DNA of 64,000 nt from Sphaerulina vaccinii (taxonomy: Eukaryota; Ascomycota; Dothideomycetes; Mycosphaerellales; Mycosphaerellaceae). A program made the position numbers and the translations under genes. The notes beneath the pieces were generated by a model. That model was given only the letters and a program-made list of their open reading frames with translations. It was not told where the DNA came from and ran no database searches. Below are positions 35,471 through 45,983 of this stretch, piece by piece. The DNA is taken from assembly GCA_022570795.1 (NCBI GenBank), contig JAKUDP010000018.1, positions 1-64,000 of the forward strand. Direction: 5' to 3'. Every line of letters starts with the position of its first letter. Within the stretch, counting starts at the first letter, position 1.

Positions 35471-37110
35471 TTAGCTGCTCCAGGTACCCAGGAATATGAC
35501 TTGACCTCCTCCGGGGAGAGCGTCGTCTTTGGGGCAGATGTCGAGGAAGGCGGCCTCGCAGACGGATTTGCCTGTTGGGTCGCGAGGGATGGAGGAGATG
35601 TCGAAGACGCGGACACCGGCGCCGTAGCTTGACTGGTAGTTGAGGCCATCGATCACGTATCTGGAGAGGCATTAGCGATGTTATTGCCGTGTGAGACTTT
35701 CATGATGGACTGACTGGTTGTGATCAATACCACGATGCCTCAGCCTGTAGCTTCCGGTCACCTTTGACTGAGTGAGGTCCTTGATGTCCACAATGTATGT
35801 GATTGGGAAGCCATCGGCCGCTTGTCCACTTCTGCGGAGTTCGTCGAGCTCATCATCTAGCACGATGTACTCCTGGTTCTTGCGATCGAGGACAGAGCCC
35901 TGGTGGATGTAACGTGCTCCTGGGTATGTGACCTTCGAGATGATGTTGATAACATTGGCTTTGTTCGTGACATCGTAGGTGGTCAACGTATCTTCGTTGT
36001 AGCCATAGCAGATATCGCGGCCTTCATAGCGCTTGTCTGGGCCGTGATACACAATACACTCTGCATCATGAACATATCCGTCGCCAGCCGCGCAGCCGAG
36101 CGAGATTGGGTCGGCAGGATCCTTGATATCGAAGAAGTTGAGACCAGACCTGCAAACAGCGTCGTTGCGAGGCTGAGCACCGACTGCAGCAAAGTACCCA
36201 AGCTCTTCATTGACATTAATGTTGTGTGCTCTTCCGACTGGCAGAAGTTGTCGTGTCCAAGAAGTAAGATCAGCTTGCGTGAAAGTCCTAGGATTGGCAG
36301 GATCGAGGGTCAGAAGCTTGCGCATGTCGAAGATCTGGACACCTGGAGTTGAAGTACAGATCAGTGGAAAGAAGATATTGGATGATGCGGTTCGAGGCTT
36401 ACCATGATCAACAGCTTCGCTACCGATGACGATGAAGCTCTTGTAAGTCCTGATCTCGCGCCAAATGGATGGCACCGAATAGGCAGGCAACCTGCCAAGA
36501 TACTTCATCTTGCCGTCTTTGCCAATCTCAACGAAGGCTGTACCTTGGAACTGGCCAATAGCTAGGGAAGTGTCAGTGATGAAGTCGGTAGTAAGTAGAC
36601 CGATATCACGAACCAACAAACTCTCGCCCATCATCAGAGGTCCAGCCCCAGGAGGACGAGCCTTCTCCTTGAGGATCACCAAGGTCTGCATGGTTGAGGA
36701 AGTGGTATAGGTCTAGGACATGTCAGAGGTGAATAAGCTGTTGGATCTAACAGACAGTCGTCTACCCATGTTCTGGCAACGGAAGGTGTTGTTGCGATCA
36801 CCCTTGACGGCCTCGACGAAGTTGTTCTCCCACTTGGTGTAGCCGAGCTCTGGGTACTGAGCAGCGTTCATGACACCTGCTGCTTCGGCTCTCGCCCATG
36901 ATTCCTATTGACTGTCAGCGTGGCATAATGCCTAAGGAGAGCGGAGTAGTGACTGACCATCTTTTCTGCCATCAGAGACTCGTGGACTTGTCCAGACTCA
37001 TACATCTCTTTCGAGATCTGAGCATTGTTCTCTGCCATTGCCATCTCGCGAGCCATGGCCGCGGTGGCAAGCAGCCCAATGCCTCTCAGGCATGTTGTTA
37101 CGCCCACCAT
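35471..37110 (-). CDS. Choice-of-anchor-B / LVIVD-type secreted protein, truncated
   Basis: Exons 36958-37110, 36766-36904, 36614-36712, 36403-36561, 35715-36342 and 35471-35660; introns 52-60 bp; 455 aa to the TAA. An N-terminal signal peptide (CLRGIGLLATAAMA) leads into WENNFVEAVKGDRNNTFRCQ, then LYHFLNHADLGDPQGEGSSSWGW, IGSEAVDHGVQIFDM, VGRAHNINVNEE, YVHDAECIVYHGPDKRYEGRD and the DHNQYV splice near the end. These are typical of fungal and bacterial proteins of the choice-of-anchor-B family, often called regulatory P domain proteins, with a repeated beta-propeller-like (LVIVD) core. Role unknown; probably extracellular. The frame stops at TAA where relatives read a Tyr (WSSY), although the tail stays open. 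Confidence 0.8.
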
Positions 37111-38202
37111 CGTTGTAGCAGGAGAATGCAAGTTTTACGGTTAGCTCTATTGACCTCGCAAGAAACAATGCCGAAGGGAGCAGCTGTGGTCAACTGTAGC
37201 GTATACTGGATATTGCTAGTGAACTTATACCTCTGCTCTTCGTCGGTTGGAATTACTACTGTGTGAGCCAAGTCTTCTGCTCGCGTGCCTGCCACGTGAG
37301 GTACATGTGTCTATCATCTTGGAGGACGCCACGACTTTCATGGAGATGTATGGGAGATGTCTTAACACCTGCCCATTTGAAGTTCCAAGCCAAGGCTTGT
37401 CAATTGCTGGGAGAGTATCTCACGATGAGCTCGCCTAACTCGTATTCCCGACCACGCTGGAGGCTGCAATGGTAGCCATTTATGCCGATGAGTGCCGCGG
37501 GGTTGATAAGCAGATTAGACCTGTGTGCCGGCCATGAGCTGCATACAGGATATGCAGGAGTAGTTGCCAATGCCAATGTCCTGACTAGCTTGTATTCGGA
37601 ACTAGGTCAACGCCATAGTTTCCTCTTGAGTCTTGCCGTGGGTGAGGCCAAGCACTCGCTGGGCCGAAAGCAGAAGGTCAGCGTTTGATAAGGGAGTGGC
37701 GTAGGTGGGAGCCAAGAAAAGATCCGAGTGATAGGAGTCGTGGTAACGAAGATGGATAGTGAGCCTGAAGGACATGGTCGCCTGCTTTATACCGACCTGC
37801 TCCTGAAGTGTGGTGCTCAAACTTGCTCATCAAGAGTTCCATGTATGGTAGCACCGCAAGTCTTGTACCTCAAGCAAAGCATCACACTCTGCATGCGAAC
37901 TGATTAGCATTCTCTTGGCCTGCCGCAAGTATGGGACACCGTGAGCATAGTTCTGCAGACTAAAACTACTGTCGTGATGCTCAATGGCAGAATCGGGTGC
38001 GGCTCGTAAGGTTGTGACGCGTGATAGAAGCAGGCAAAGGGACATCCTTGTGCGCTTCACTTCGTGACGAGCCGGGCAGAGCATGAAGCCTTTGGTATGG
38101 TCGTAGTGGGCGAGAAAGCAAAGGTGTTGTCGTTGGGAGTCTGTCTTGGCGAGATCGTGCACAGACGGGACTTCACCTCAAACTTCACGCTTCTGAACCT
38201 TG
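37111..38202. other. Intergenic with an unresolved minus-strand open stretch
   Basis: Promoter of the LVIVD-type gene. At 37602-38177 the minus strand has two same-frame open segments that would join through a 66 bp GTACAA..TTCAG intron (37786-37851) into a coherent 170-residue stretch ending at 37602, but I find no start and no domain. It may be the 3' part of an unrecognised gene. Confidence 0.35.
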
Positions 38203-38713
38203 TCAGAGCTCGCTACCAAACAGAATAGCGCAACCGCAGACAACATGCCTCCGAGGCTTGGTGCAGAGTTGTTTGGCGGGTTCCCAGTATTCACCTTTCT
38301 TTGCAGTGCGACACTGTTCTCCACAACGATCTTCAAGACACGTCGCTAGGCACACATATTTTTGAAGGTCCGGTCTCCATTCTGCATTAAGTTCTGTGCA
38401 TTTAGCGAAGTTGGCAGAGTCACAGTGCCTGTCTGAAGTTAAGGTGTCTCTTGGCAACCCGCCAAATAACTCTGCACCGAGCCTCGCTCCATCATCAGCG
38501 GTATGTGCATACCGATCACTCACCGCCGCGACCTTGAGATGGACATCGGCCTCATGCAATGCTCGCGCTTTCTCGGCTGGCGTAGTGGCTCACCAGAAGC
38601 AGAGCAGAACGAAGCCCCCACCTGCGCAGTCCTTCACTCGCAAAGCACAAAAGCAACAAGCTAAACAGGACAAGGGTGAGCAACAGCCAGCAGCTAATCA
38701 AACGGGGGGCAGA

Positions 38714-39232
38714 ATGGACTCTGCAGACGTGCATCTCGCCACTCGTAAGATAACGGAGTGGCTTCCCAGACAAAACAAAACGGCACGAGAGGCGGAGCGC
38801 ACATTAGAAATTGCGATGGAGGCTATGATCAGGAGTCTGAACCAAGCACATGACGGAGACGAGCGCAAGCGGATACAAGCAGATATGGCGGCATTGCATG
38901 CGACTAACAAGCTTGTTGCATCCGCAACAGCACTTGTCCACCAGCGCGGATATGTGCTGGTGAACGCCAGCAAAGACGACTTGCAAGGAGTCTTATCACG
39001 GGCAGAAGTCTTTGTCAAAGCTTTCAACAACTGGGCTCTTCTCCAGCTCAAATTTCTAGCGCCTACCGTGCTCGCCAGATTTGGCGGCGACGTGTACTTT
39101 TATCATCGGTTTAAGCGGTGTTTATGGACCGTGTTCGAGATGTGCATATGGCTCGTTGGTCGTCCGCTGTTCATGTGGTATCATTGGACTGCGAGACGCC
39201 AAATGAGACGCAAAGCTCTCGATCGCGAGTGA
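38714..39232 (+). CDS. Small helical hypothetical protein
   Basis: 172 aa from ATG 38714, single exon. It begins with a charged helix-rich region with heptad-like spacing and ends in a Trp/Phe/Leu-rich stretch (about residues 123-160, including WALLQLKF and FEMCIWLVGRPLF) that could contact a membrane, then a basic tail (RRQMRRK). The frame is open upstream to 38396 without an ATG, and that upstream part is Arg/Ser/Ala-rich, so the true start may lie in an unseen exon. No family recognised. Confidence 0.5.
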   Translation: MDSADVHLATRKITEWLPRQNKTAREAERTLEIAMEAMIRSLNQAHDGDERKRIQADMAALHATNKLVASATALVHQRGYVLVNASKDDLQGVLSRAEVFVKAFNNWALLQLKFLAPTVLARFGGDVYFYHRFKRCLWTVFEMCIWLVGRPLFMWYHWTARRQMRRKALDRE

Positions 39233-39888
39233 GATGGCAGACTGGCTGGAGGCAAACACATCGAGCCATGACCTAGTCATGGAATCAAGAAAATTCTGGA
39301 GCTCACTGAGGCTGTGACATCTTACAACACTTAATCCATAGTCATGGATGTGTTGATACAGGAGACGCGGGAACATATTTCAGCGCGAGAGGCAGATGGC
39401 CGCCGTGTGGTAGCACTCAGGCGCGCAGAGAGGTTTCACGGCGCAGAACAACGTTGGCATTGCAGGCGTGTGCTGAGCGATGAACACTAAGCTCACTTGA
39501 CGCTACGGAGATTGGGCATTTCTGCTCAAGCGCTGGCACACATGACATCTCTTGCCTGGCCTCTGAAAGCCCAATGGTGCTTGGAATGTTGAGATGCAAC
39601 GCACATGCGGTGCTGGACGAGCCAGACGGTGTGGCTGAGGTGGAATTTGAGGGTTCCGACCATTGCATTGGTCGTACACCTGCGAGTATAAACATTCACA
39701 TCGCCCAGCAAGTTCTCCTTGACGGATTCGAATCATGACATTCGCTGAATACAGTGAGACGAGACAGGAAGCAGCGAATGAACAATCATACAGAGTACAT
39801 CTAGATCATAATTAAGCTTTCAAGCTTTCAAACACAGTCGCCTCATCGCGCTATTATCTCGGACGCCCAAATCCTCTTTCGATCTAGA
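39233..39888. other. Intergenic, no supported gene
   Basis: 3' flanks of two converging genes. Minus-strand open frames at 39417-39736 overlap in several frames and have no domain. Confidence 0.5.
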
Positions 39889-41934
39889 TCACGACCCACC
39901 AGCCCGCACGGCCTGCAGAGCTGCAGGCACTGGAGCTGGAAAGTCTGTTGGATCAAACCACAAACTGGAAACCGAACTCGGCAGCCAGCGCGACGCCAAA
40001 GGACTAACGACTGGCGCCTGCCAGCCTGCGGAGTTCAGTGAGAATCCCACCCGGTATAGGTCGTCCTGTGGGAGAGACATGCTCAGATGCCGGTTCTCCT
40101 CCTTCCACAGCCACCCTTGGCTCCAAACCCTGGTTCTATCCCGCAATCCATAAGCCCTGTCCTCGCCCTCGGAACCACTTCCAGTGTGCCTTTGGACTTC
40201 GCTCAACAGAAAGTCGAAGGTTGGACGATCTACCGCCTCATATCTCAAACACGCCATAACGAGGTTCCTCAGCTGCAGGCTATACGGGCGAGTTGCGGTT
40301 GTGTCGAGTGCCGGAGGTTCTCTTTTCCCTACTATATCAAAGTTGAACCACCTCCCTTCCTCAGCGCCACTTCCGACGCCATTCGTACCCGCCATTAAGG
40401 AATAAAGCACCATGCCGACACCCCACACATTCGTCTTGGTCGATTGGCGGGCTCCCTGCGGCTTGTGATTCATTTCAGGCGCCGCGTGTCCGGGAATGCC
40501 ACCATGTTTCAATGATACAGCAGGACGATTATCAGTGTCCGGAACCCGAATGGCCATGTCAAAGTCGACCAGCTTGGCTTGAGGATAGGCCCCGAACTGG
40601 TTTCCAGGATCTCCTAGAAAAACATGGCTCGCATCAATCTCTCGGTGGACGATGCAATCCCAGCCTGGTATTGCAGCGCCACTTGAACCCCTCTCCATGG
40701 GGATTCCTGCCCTAACTAATGATAGGAACGTGCTCCAGATAAACGGCTCTGGGACTAGGTCGTTGCTCTCCCGAAAATCGTTGTACAAGTTGCCGGGCTG
40801 CCTGCGATCGCCGTGCTTGGCAGCGAGATATGGGCCCTGAATAGCTCGCAAAGCATCAGGATAAGGACAGTATTCCATGTACAGCTCTGCTGTCCTCGAT
40901 GGGGCAGTCCACTCGTGATTGTGATATCTCACTACACTGCTAGAAAAGCGACTGCGATTAGAGAGCTCCCGAAGGGCATGTATTTTAATCATACTGTCAG
41001 CATCAGTCGTCACGGACAACGCAGTGATGGAAGTTCTTACCCCATTGGCAGACTGCCTCGTTTAAAATTACCTCCAGGGGCACCATTGCTCCAGAGATGA
41101 TCTCTAGCCCACGAGTAGTCAAGCTTGCATGTCTTGCGCACGACTCGCTTTCTGATTGCTCCAAAGGCATCGGTCTTGACCCAGAGTTTGGCTATCCCGG
41201 ACTTGCCGTGGGGTACAGACACTTCGCCGTGCCATTTCCCTGTCCACGTTGGTCAGCTGTGATTAGATAGTCGACTCTGGCTCGGTGTACTTACAGCTAT
41301 CTGGATCCCTCTCTGGCACAACGACATTAGGGACTCCAATAGCGACTCCATCTACAAAGATCTCATCCGCTGGTGGTGCATCGGCCATTACTACGTCCGC
41401 CGGGGGTACGGCTGCTTGTTGGAACGTCCGAAGCCTCCTCTGCGCGTCATCTCCCTGCCGCTGAAGTTGGCTGAGCTTCGCTCGCAGCGCATCAGACTGT
41501 CGTTGCCATTCCACGATTGAATTGCTGAGGATCTTGTCCAGTCCGTCATTGACAATTCCATCATAAGTCGCATGAAGCATTTGCAAGTCTCTCGTTGCCC
41601 TCAAGGCTGCAGTGAAAGCTGTATCAGCCTCCCATTTCCTCCGCTCAAAGTAGACAAATGTTGGCCTCCAATCATCCTCGTCATTCTGATCATCGGGCGC
41701 TCCACGATATTTGGCCGCATACTGCTCGTGCATTAGAGCATCTTCAGCGCCTTTGATGTCTGTCTTGTATCGGTGGATCGCGTTGCCGAGATCCTTCTTC
41801 CGGGCTGATGAGAGGTTGTCGAAAGCTGCCATGATTGGGGTGCCCACCTCCGGGTCCCAGTTTGGTCCGTCCAGCAGTGATAGTCTGCAATAGGCGTCCC
41901 TGGCCCATGCCGTCCTCATCCACGGAGCGGCCAT
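39889..41934 (-). CDS. Protein kinase-like protein, probable pseudokinase
   Basis: Exons 41295-41934, 41041-41239 and 39889-40993 (introns 55 and 47 bp, GTAAG donors, CTGAC branches), 647 aa. The first 210 residues are helical and acidic. The kinase fold follows: VVRYHNHEW, ELYMEYC (hinge), IVHREIDASHVFL (residues 394-406, where active kinases have HRDxKxxN), VDFDMA (422-427, for DFG), GIPGHAAPE (445-453) and WGVGMVLYSLMAG. The catalytic Asp is Glu, the following Lys is Ala, the Asn is His, and the Gly of DFG is Asp; the magnesium-binding Asp is kept. By family knowledge this should be inactive or weak. Fungal relatives with intact HRD motifs are common, so this is likely a decayed or regulatory member. 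Confidence 0.78.
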
Positions 41935-42412
41935 CACTTCTGGCTGTTGTTGCTTAGTGGCTCAATTGTAATTGTGATCGAGGTAAGTGCCTCGAGATCA
42001 GAAGGGACAGAAGTGGGTAGAGGACGAGAAGGACTTCTTTGTTTTCTCTCAGGATTGACCGCATCCGGCGAAAACAACGCCCTTCGACTTTACAGCTTTG
42101 GACGATGCCATATGGCACAGAGGATATCCCCGCAGCATTGCAACAATGCCAGATGGCACAAAGAAAACATGATCAATCGATACATTGCCGTCGTCGCTGG
42201 ATTGCGACATCCTCATTGACGGACTACATCTGTATGCACAAGATGCTAAGATGATAATATGCTAAGATGCTAGAATGCCGTCTGTTTTATATAATGAGGC
42301 TCGGAGCGTGCCGAGATGAAGTCGCGTCCCAACTCTTCGCTTCTCACGCGTCGCGCGACTTCAACAACACTCAGACACCAAATATAATCTTCGACACTCA
42401 CTCAGTTTCATC
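41935..42412. other. Divergent intergenic region
   Basis: 478 bp between the kinase-like gene and the pRiA4b-like gene, transcribed apart. No feature recognised. Confidence 0.5.
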
Positions 42413-43596
42413 ATGCCCAAAGCACAGAAGATATCACAGAGTGTCTATCGCTATGATCCCATCAGTATACCACAAGATCGTTGACAATCACTCCAGGCGG
42501 ACGACAATGAGGCAGGGACCTCGCAGTTGCATAATGATCGCTACGCGAACGTGGAAGGCACATCCGAGCTGGATACTGGCGACGAAGACGACTCCACTGA
42601 AAGTACCGAAGCGCAGAGTGTCGAATCACAAAGCGAGGACGAGACTGATGACACTAGCGAGCCAGATACTGATGACTTCGATAATCTGGAATGCTGGGAC
42701 ACACCAGACTGCCGCTGCAATGCGTGTAGGCAAGCGATGCTTGAAATGGGCTGGGACCCAGACGAGTCACCCAGCGAAGAGTCTGACGACGAGAGCGATT
42801 CCGAAGCTGATATAACCTCGCGACCACAGCCAGACGAGTCTAAGGGATATCTCTTTCGCGTCTCCTTGATGACCCTGTCTGCACCAAGAATTTCTCGGAT
42901 TCTACGCGTCCCAGCCAGGTTGACCTTTCTTGAGTTCCACGCTGTGCTCCAAGAAGCCTTCGATTGGGATGATTGTCATGCCTGGAAGTTCGACATCTTG
43001 ACGAGAGATCCCGAGAAGTCTACCCCAAAGATCAAATTGGTTAAGGAACTGGTCATGCCCGCTATGGCTCCTCGACCTGGTGAAGAGCGTTTTACACCAC
43101 GGGACATTATCAAGAGGACAGCAAATGCCAAGGACTGGACACTGTACAACGTCTTCGACAGCTCCCGTCTGCACTGGCGAGACAAGATTGTCAGCGCCAC
43201 ATATCTCTTCGACTTCGGTGACAATTGGGACCACACAATTGACTTCATGGGTATCGCAGACGATAATCTTGGGAGAAGTATGGGTCTTGAAACTCCACAT
43301 CAGGAGGCTATTTGCGTTTCTGGGGAGGGCGCGCCTTGTGTTGGAGATTGCGGTGGGTACTATGGTTGGGAAGAGCTGAAGGTAAGTCTGCCAAACATGG
43401 ATAGCGACGATGGTGTGCTAAAGGTTGTGTGCAGAATCTGTTCAAGAACCCAAGGTTGCCAGATCCTGGACAAAGGAGAAAGTGGTATGGCGGGAAGACA
43501 CTGGATCCGTGGAAATGGGATATTGTAGAGGTCAATCGGAACCTTGGGAAGTTGTATCATTTTGACTTCGATCTGGATAAGATGCGATATGCTTGA
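42413..43596 (+). CDS. pRiA4b ORF-3-like domain protein
   Basis: Exons 42413-42442, 42497-43381 and 43435-43596, 358 aa. After an acidic Ser/Thr/Glu/Asp region comes a Cys cluster (CWDTPDCRCNAC) and then the domain: YLFRVSLMTL, FHAVLQEAFDWDDCHAWKF, then ATYLFDFGDNWDHTIDF and CGGYYGWEELK; the last splice adds WYGGKTLDPWKWDIVEVN. This is the plasmid pRiA4b ORF-3 (IS1096 TnpR-like) family, first described on a bacterial plasmid and transposon and now also known in fungi, function unknown. The last intron (53 bp, GTAAGT) is firm. The first exon is short and its donor (GTCTAT) weak, so the start is uncertain. Confidence 0.8.
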
Positions 43597-43887
43597 TGCT
43601 CGATTCCCCACAGGGTCAGCAAGTGTTCATCTCTGAACTGTGGACATTTTTGCCAGCGGGAGCTAACTGTGGTTCCGTTGCCGCAGTGCTTTTGAGCTCG
43701 ACGAAGCGTGGAGAAGAGAGCATGTTTCTGGCCTGTCCTTCAACTGAGCATTTTTGAATTCTTTCCAATAGTCAACCTAGTTCACATTCGGAGCTCTGGC
43801 AAAGCGAACCAATGCCCTGTCGACATCTCAGCTTTGCAAATCCTACCAGTAACAACTTACGCACAAAACTTCGCGCCACTGACATGC

Positions 43888-44486
43888 TCAATGGCTAGGT
43901 TCATAACCACCGTCAGTCGCAACCACGCTCCCACCAGATCCACTTCGGCCACCATCATCACCATCGCCGTCCTTCTTTCCCTTGTCCTTATGCTTATTCC
44001 CCGACGGCTCCTTGTACCACAATTTCTTCTTCGCTGCTGCGCCGTTCGGAAGCAGCGAGGTCTTCTCCTTCTCCTCTTCAGTCACGAGCCTTAGAACTCT
44101 GATCCTATTGGCGAACCGGCCCGCGTCAGGCAGTGCATCCCCGCCTGGGTAGCCGTACAGGGCGTGGTCATCACCCGCCTTGGGTCGAAAGAAGACTGTA
44201 TCATTGTTGAGCAGGAGAAAGTCGGGTGCTAAGAAGTCATCATCGATCTTGGTATAATTAGTGGCATCGACGTGGAGTCCGATCTAGAAGCCAAGTTAGT
44301 ACCGAATGCACTCAAGGAAGCGATCATGTAGGGGAGTGGCCTCACATAGTAGATGGCCATCTTGTCGTTGTTGTGGAACTCTGCCGGGGCTTGTGACAGT
44401 AGCTTCGGACCAGGCATCAGGTCGTTTCTGGGGGTCCCGTCACGCTCATCTTTGAGCTGCAATAGGGTTGACGTGTTGCTTGCCAT
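43888..44486 (-). CDS. Small hypothetical protein
   Basis: Exons 44346-44486 and 43888-44283, intron 62 bp (GTGAGG..TAG, ACTAAC branch), 178 aa from ATG 44486. The N-terminal 120 residues look globular (KMAIYYIGLHVDATNYT, LNNDTVFFRPK). The tail is Lys/Gly/Asp-rich (KEPSGNKHKDKGKK) and probably disordered. I do not recognise a family. The gene converges on the pRiA4b-like gene with 291 bp between stops. Confidence 0.65.
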
Positions 44487-44648
44487 CGCTTGATCCTTCG
44501 GTGACAGGATCCTACTTTCTAGCCGGAGTCCAGCAGCCTATATAGACTGCTGGAGGTTGATTGCTGCCTCATACTCTACCAGCTTCGAGTCTCTGGTCAT
44601 GGTGAAGCGAGAAGTATCGTCTCGAATGAAAGCGCTGGCACTGTTTAG

Positions 44649-44762
44649 GCAGATCCATTGTGAAGCCTTTGTTCTTCTCGTGCTGGAGTACTGTCGAGAG
44701 TTCGTGCAGATCCTCTGTGAAGCCTTTGTTCTTCTCGTGCTGGAGTATCGTCGAGTGTTCTC
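44649..44762 (+). repeat. 57 bp tandem duplication
   Basis: 44649-44705 and 44706-44762 are near-identical, starting with gcagatcc. The unit length is 19 codons, so frames are kept. On the minus strand one frame reads a duplicated LQHEKNKGFT, another AREEQRLH. Whether the stretch is translated is unclear. Confidence 0.85.
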
Positions 44763-44882
44763 GCATTGATGCCAGCAGCGATGTCATGGACGTCCCGACA
44801 GCGTTCAGAGAGAGCCGTTCGGGCTGCATCTCCCTTGGGAGAGGCAAATCGTCCCCCGTTTTCGATGCTGCTCTGACTTCTA

Positions 44883-45769
44883 CTACACCAACCATGCGAA
44901 GGCTTGACGTGCCAGATGCGGGCGGTAATGTGAGCGCGACCCCGGAGACTTTGTACGTGATTGTGGCTTGCTGAACAACTGCGCAATGAGCCCGTTGTGT
45001 AGTGCTTGTGAGGGTATCTTGAAACCGAGCGAGGTCTCAAAGACTCGTCTGAGAAGGAAAGCCTCTAGCATGTCGAGACTGCAGTGTCCAGAATCAACGA
45101 TGGCTCTTGCAAAGATACCTTCGACGCCACGCTCTACCTGCACTGCTTATACTGCTCCTTATGCAATCGACTCTTCTCTCCCAAGAGACTCACAATATCG
45201 TAGACACTCTCACCAGGATCATCCGCCACACCACGATAGCGGTAACATCTACATTGACAATTTGCGTAAAGGCTCTCATCGTAGGTACGGACTTCCACAG
45301 GAGGCTGTGACATTATCATCTGCTTTGCCAGGTTTACTTGCCAACCTCGAAGTCGATGTAGCGCCATGCTCTTCTTGTTTCCATTTTCATTATACCCGTA
45401 GCGGATTGTGAAGAGTCCTGTGAAATCGGAGTACCGACAGAGACTTGCACCACGTTCTTCGAAACCCCGACAGCGAGCCAGTTCTGTAAAGAATGCATTC
45501 AATTTGGCGTCTGCGGCACGCTTGGCTAGATCGGCTTCGAGATAGAATTGACGTCGGAAGTGGGGATATAGCTTCACAACTTCGAGGATATGTGGATGTG
45601 CTCGTTGAGCCTTGGCGAAATCGACCACGGAAAGGTGGCTAAGAATATTGCCGAGTAGTTCTGGCATTCTGAATACACGATGCGCAGAGGTCGCTCGTAG
45701 CCTTTTTATTCGACAAGTGTCTTTAGTCCTGAGAGGCATCCTCTTCGGTCTGTGTTGCTCGTGCGCCAT
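44883..45769 (-). CDS. F-box-like protein
   Basis: Exons 45138-45769 and 44883-45078, intron 59 bp (GTAGAG..GCAG), 275 aa from ATG 45769. An F-box-like helix set lies at about residues 35-70: FRMPELLGNILSHLSVVDFAKAQR. F-box proteins link substrates to SCF ubiquitin ligases. The rest is helical with several Cys, as in many small Dothideomycete F-box-type proteins. The 3' end is uncertain: another minus frame opens at ATG 44895 and runs to 44569 through the 57 bp duplication, so a further splice could replace the last 30 residues. Confidence 0.6.
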
Positions 45770-45983
45770 GTCGAAAGGCCTTGATTTCTCCGGAGAGTAC
45801 TTTTTGCCGAATAATGTGATGGCAGTGGCGAAGTGTGGGAAGGCAAAGTGTCCTGGAATAGGAGTGTAAAGAGTCAGAGTCGTGGTCGTGCCAAATTGTG
45901 GAGTGCGTACCACAGTCCTGTATGCCTGTATGTTTAGTATGTCTGGGACTTCCCCTAACTTTATTCGTAACCTCCACCTTTGC

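Noticed and set aside
35681..36691. Reading the LVIVD-type gene as one long exon from 36691
   Set aside because: That frame gives a nonsense N terminus and carries introns as coding; splicing at 36562-36613 and 36343-36402 restores the family motifs.
39717..39735. Sequence resembling a tRNA B-box (gattcgaatc)
   Set aside because: No matching A-box or cloverleaf could be folded around it.
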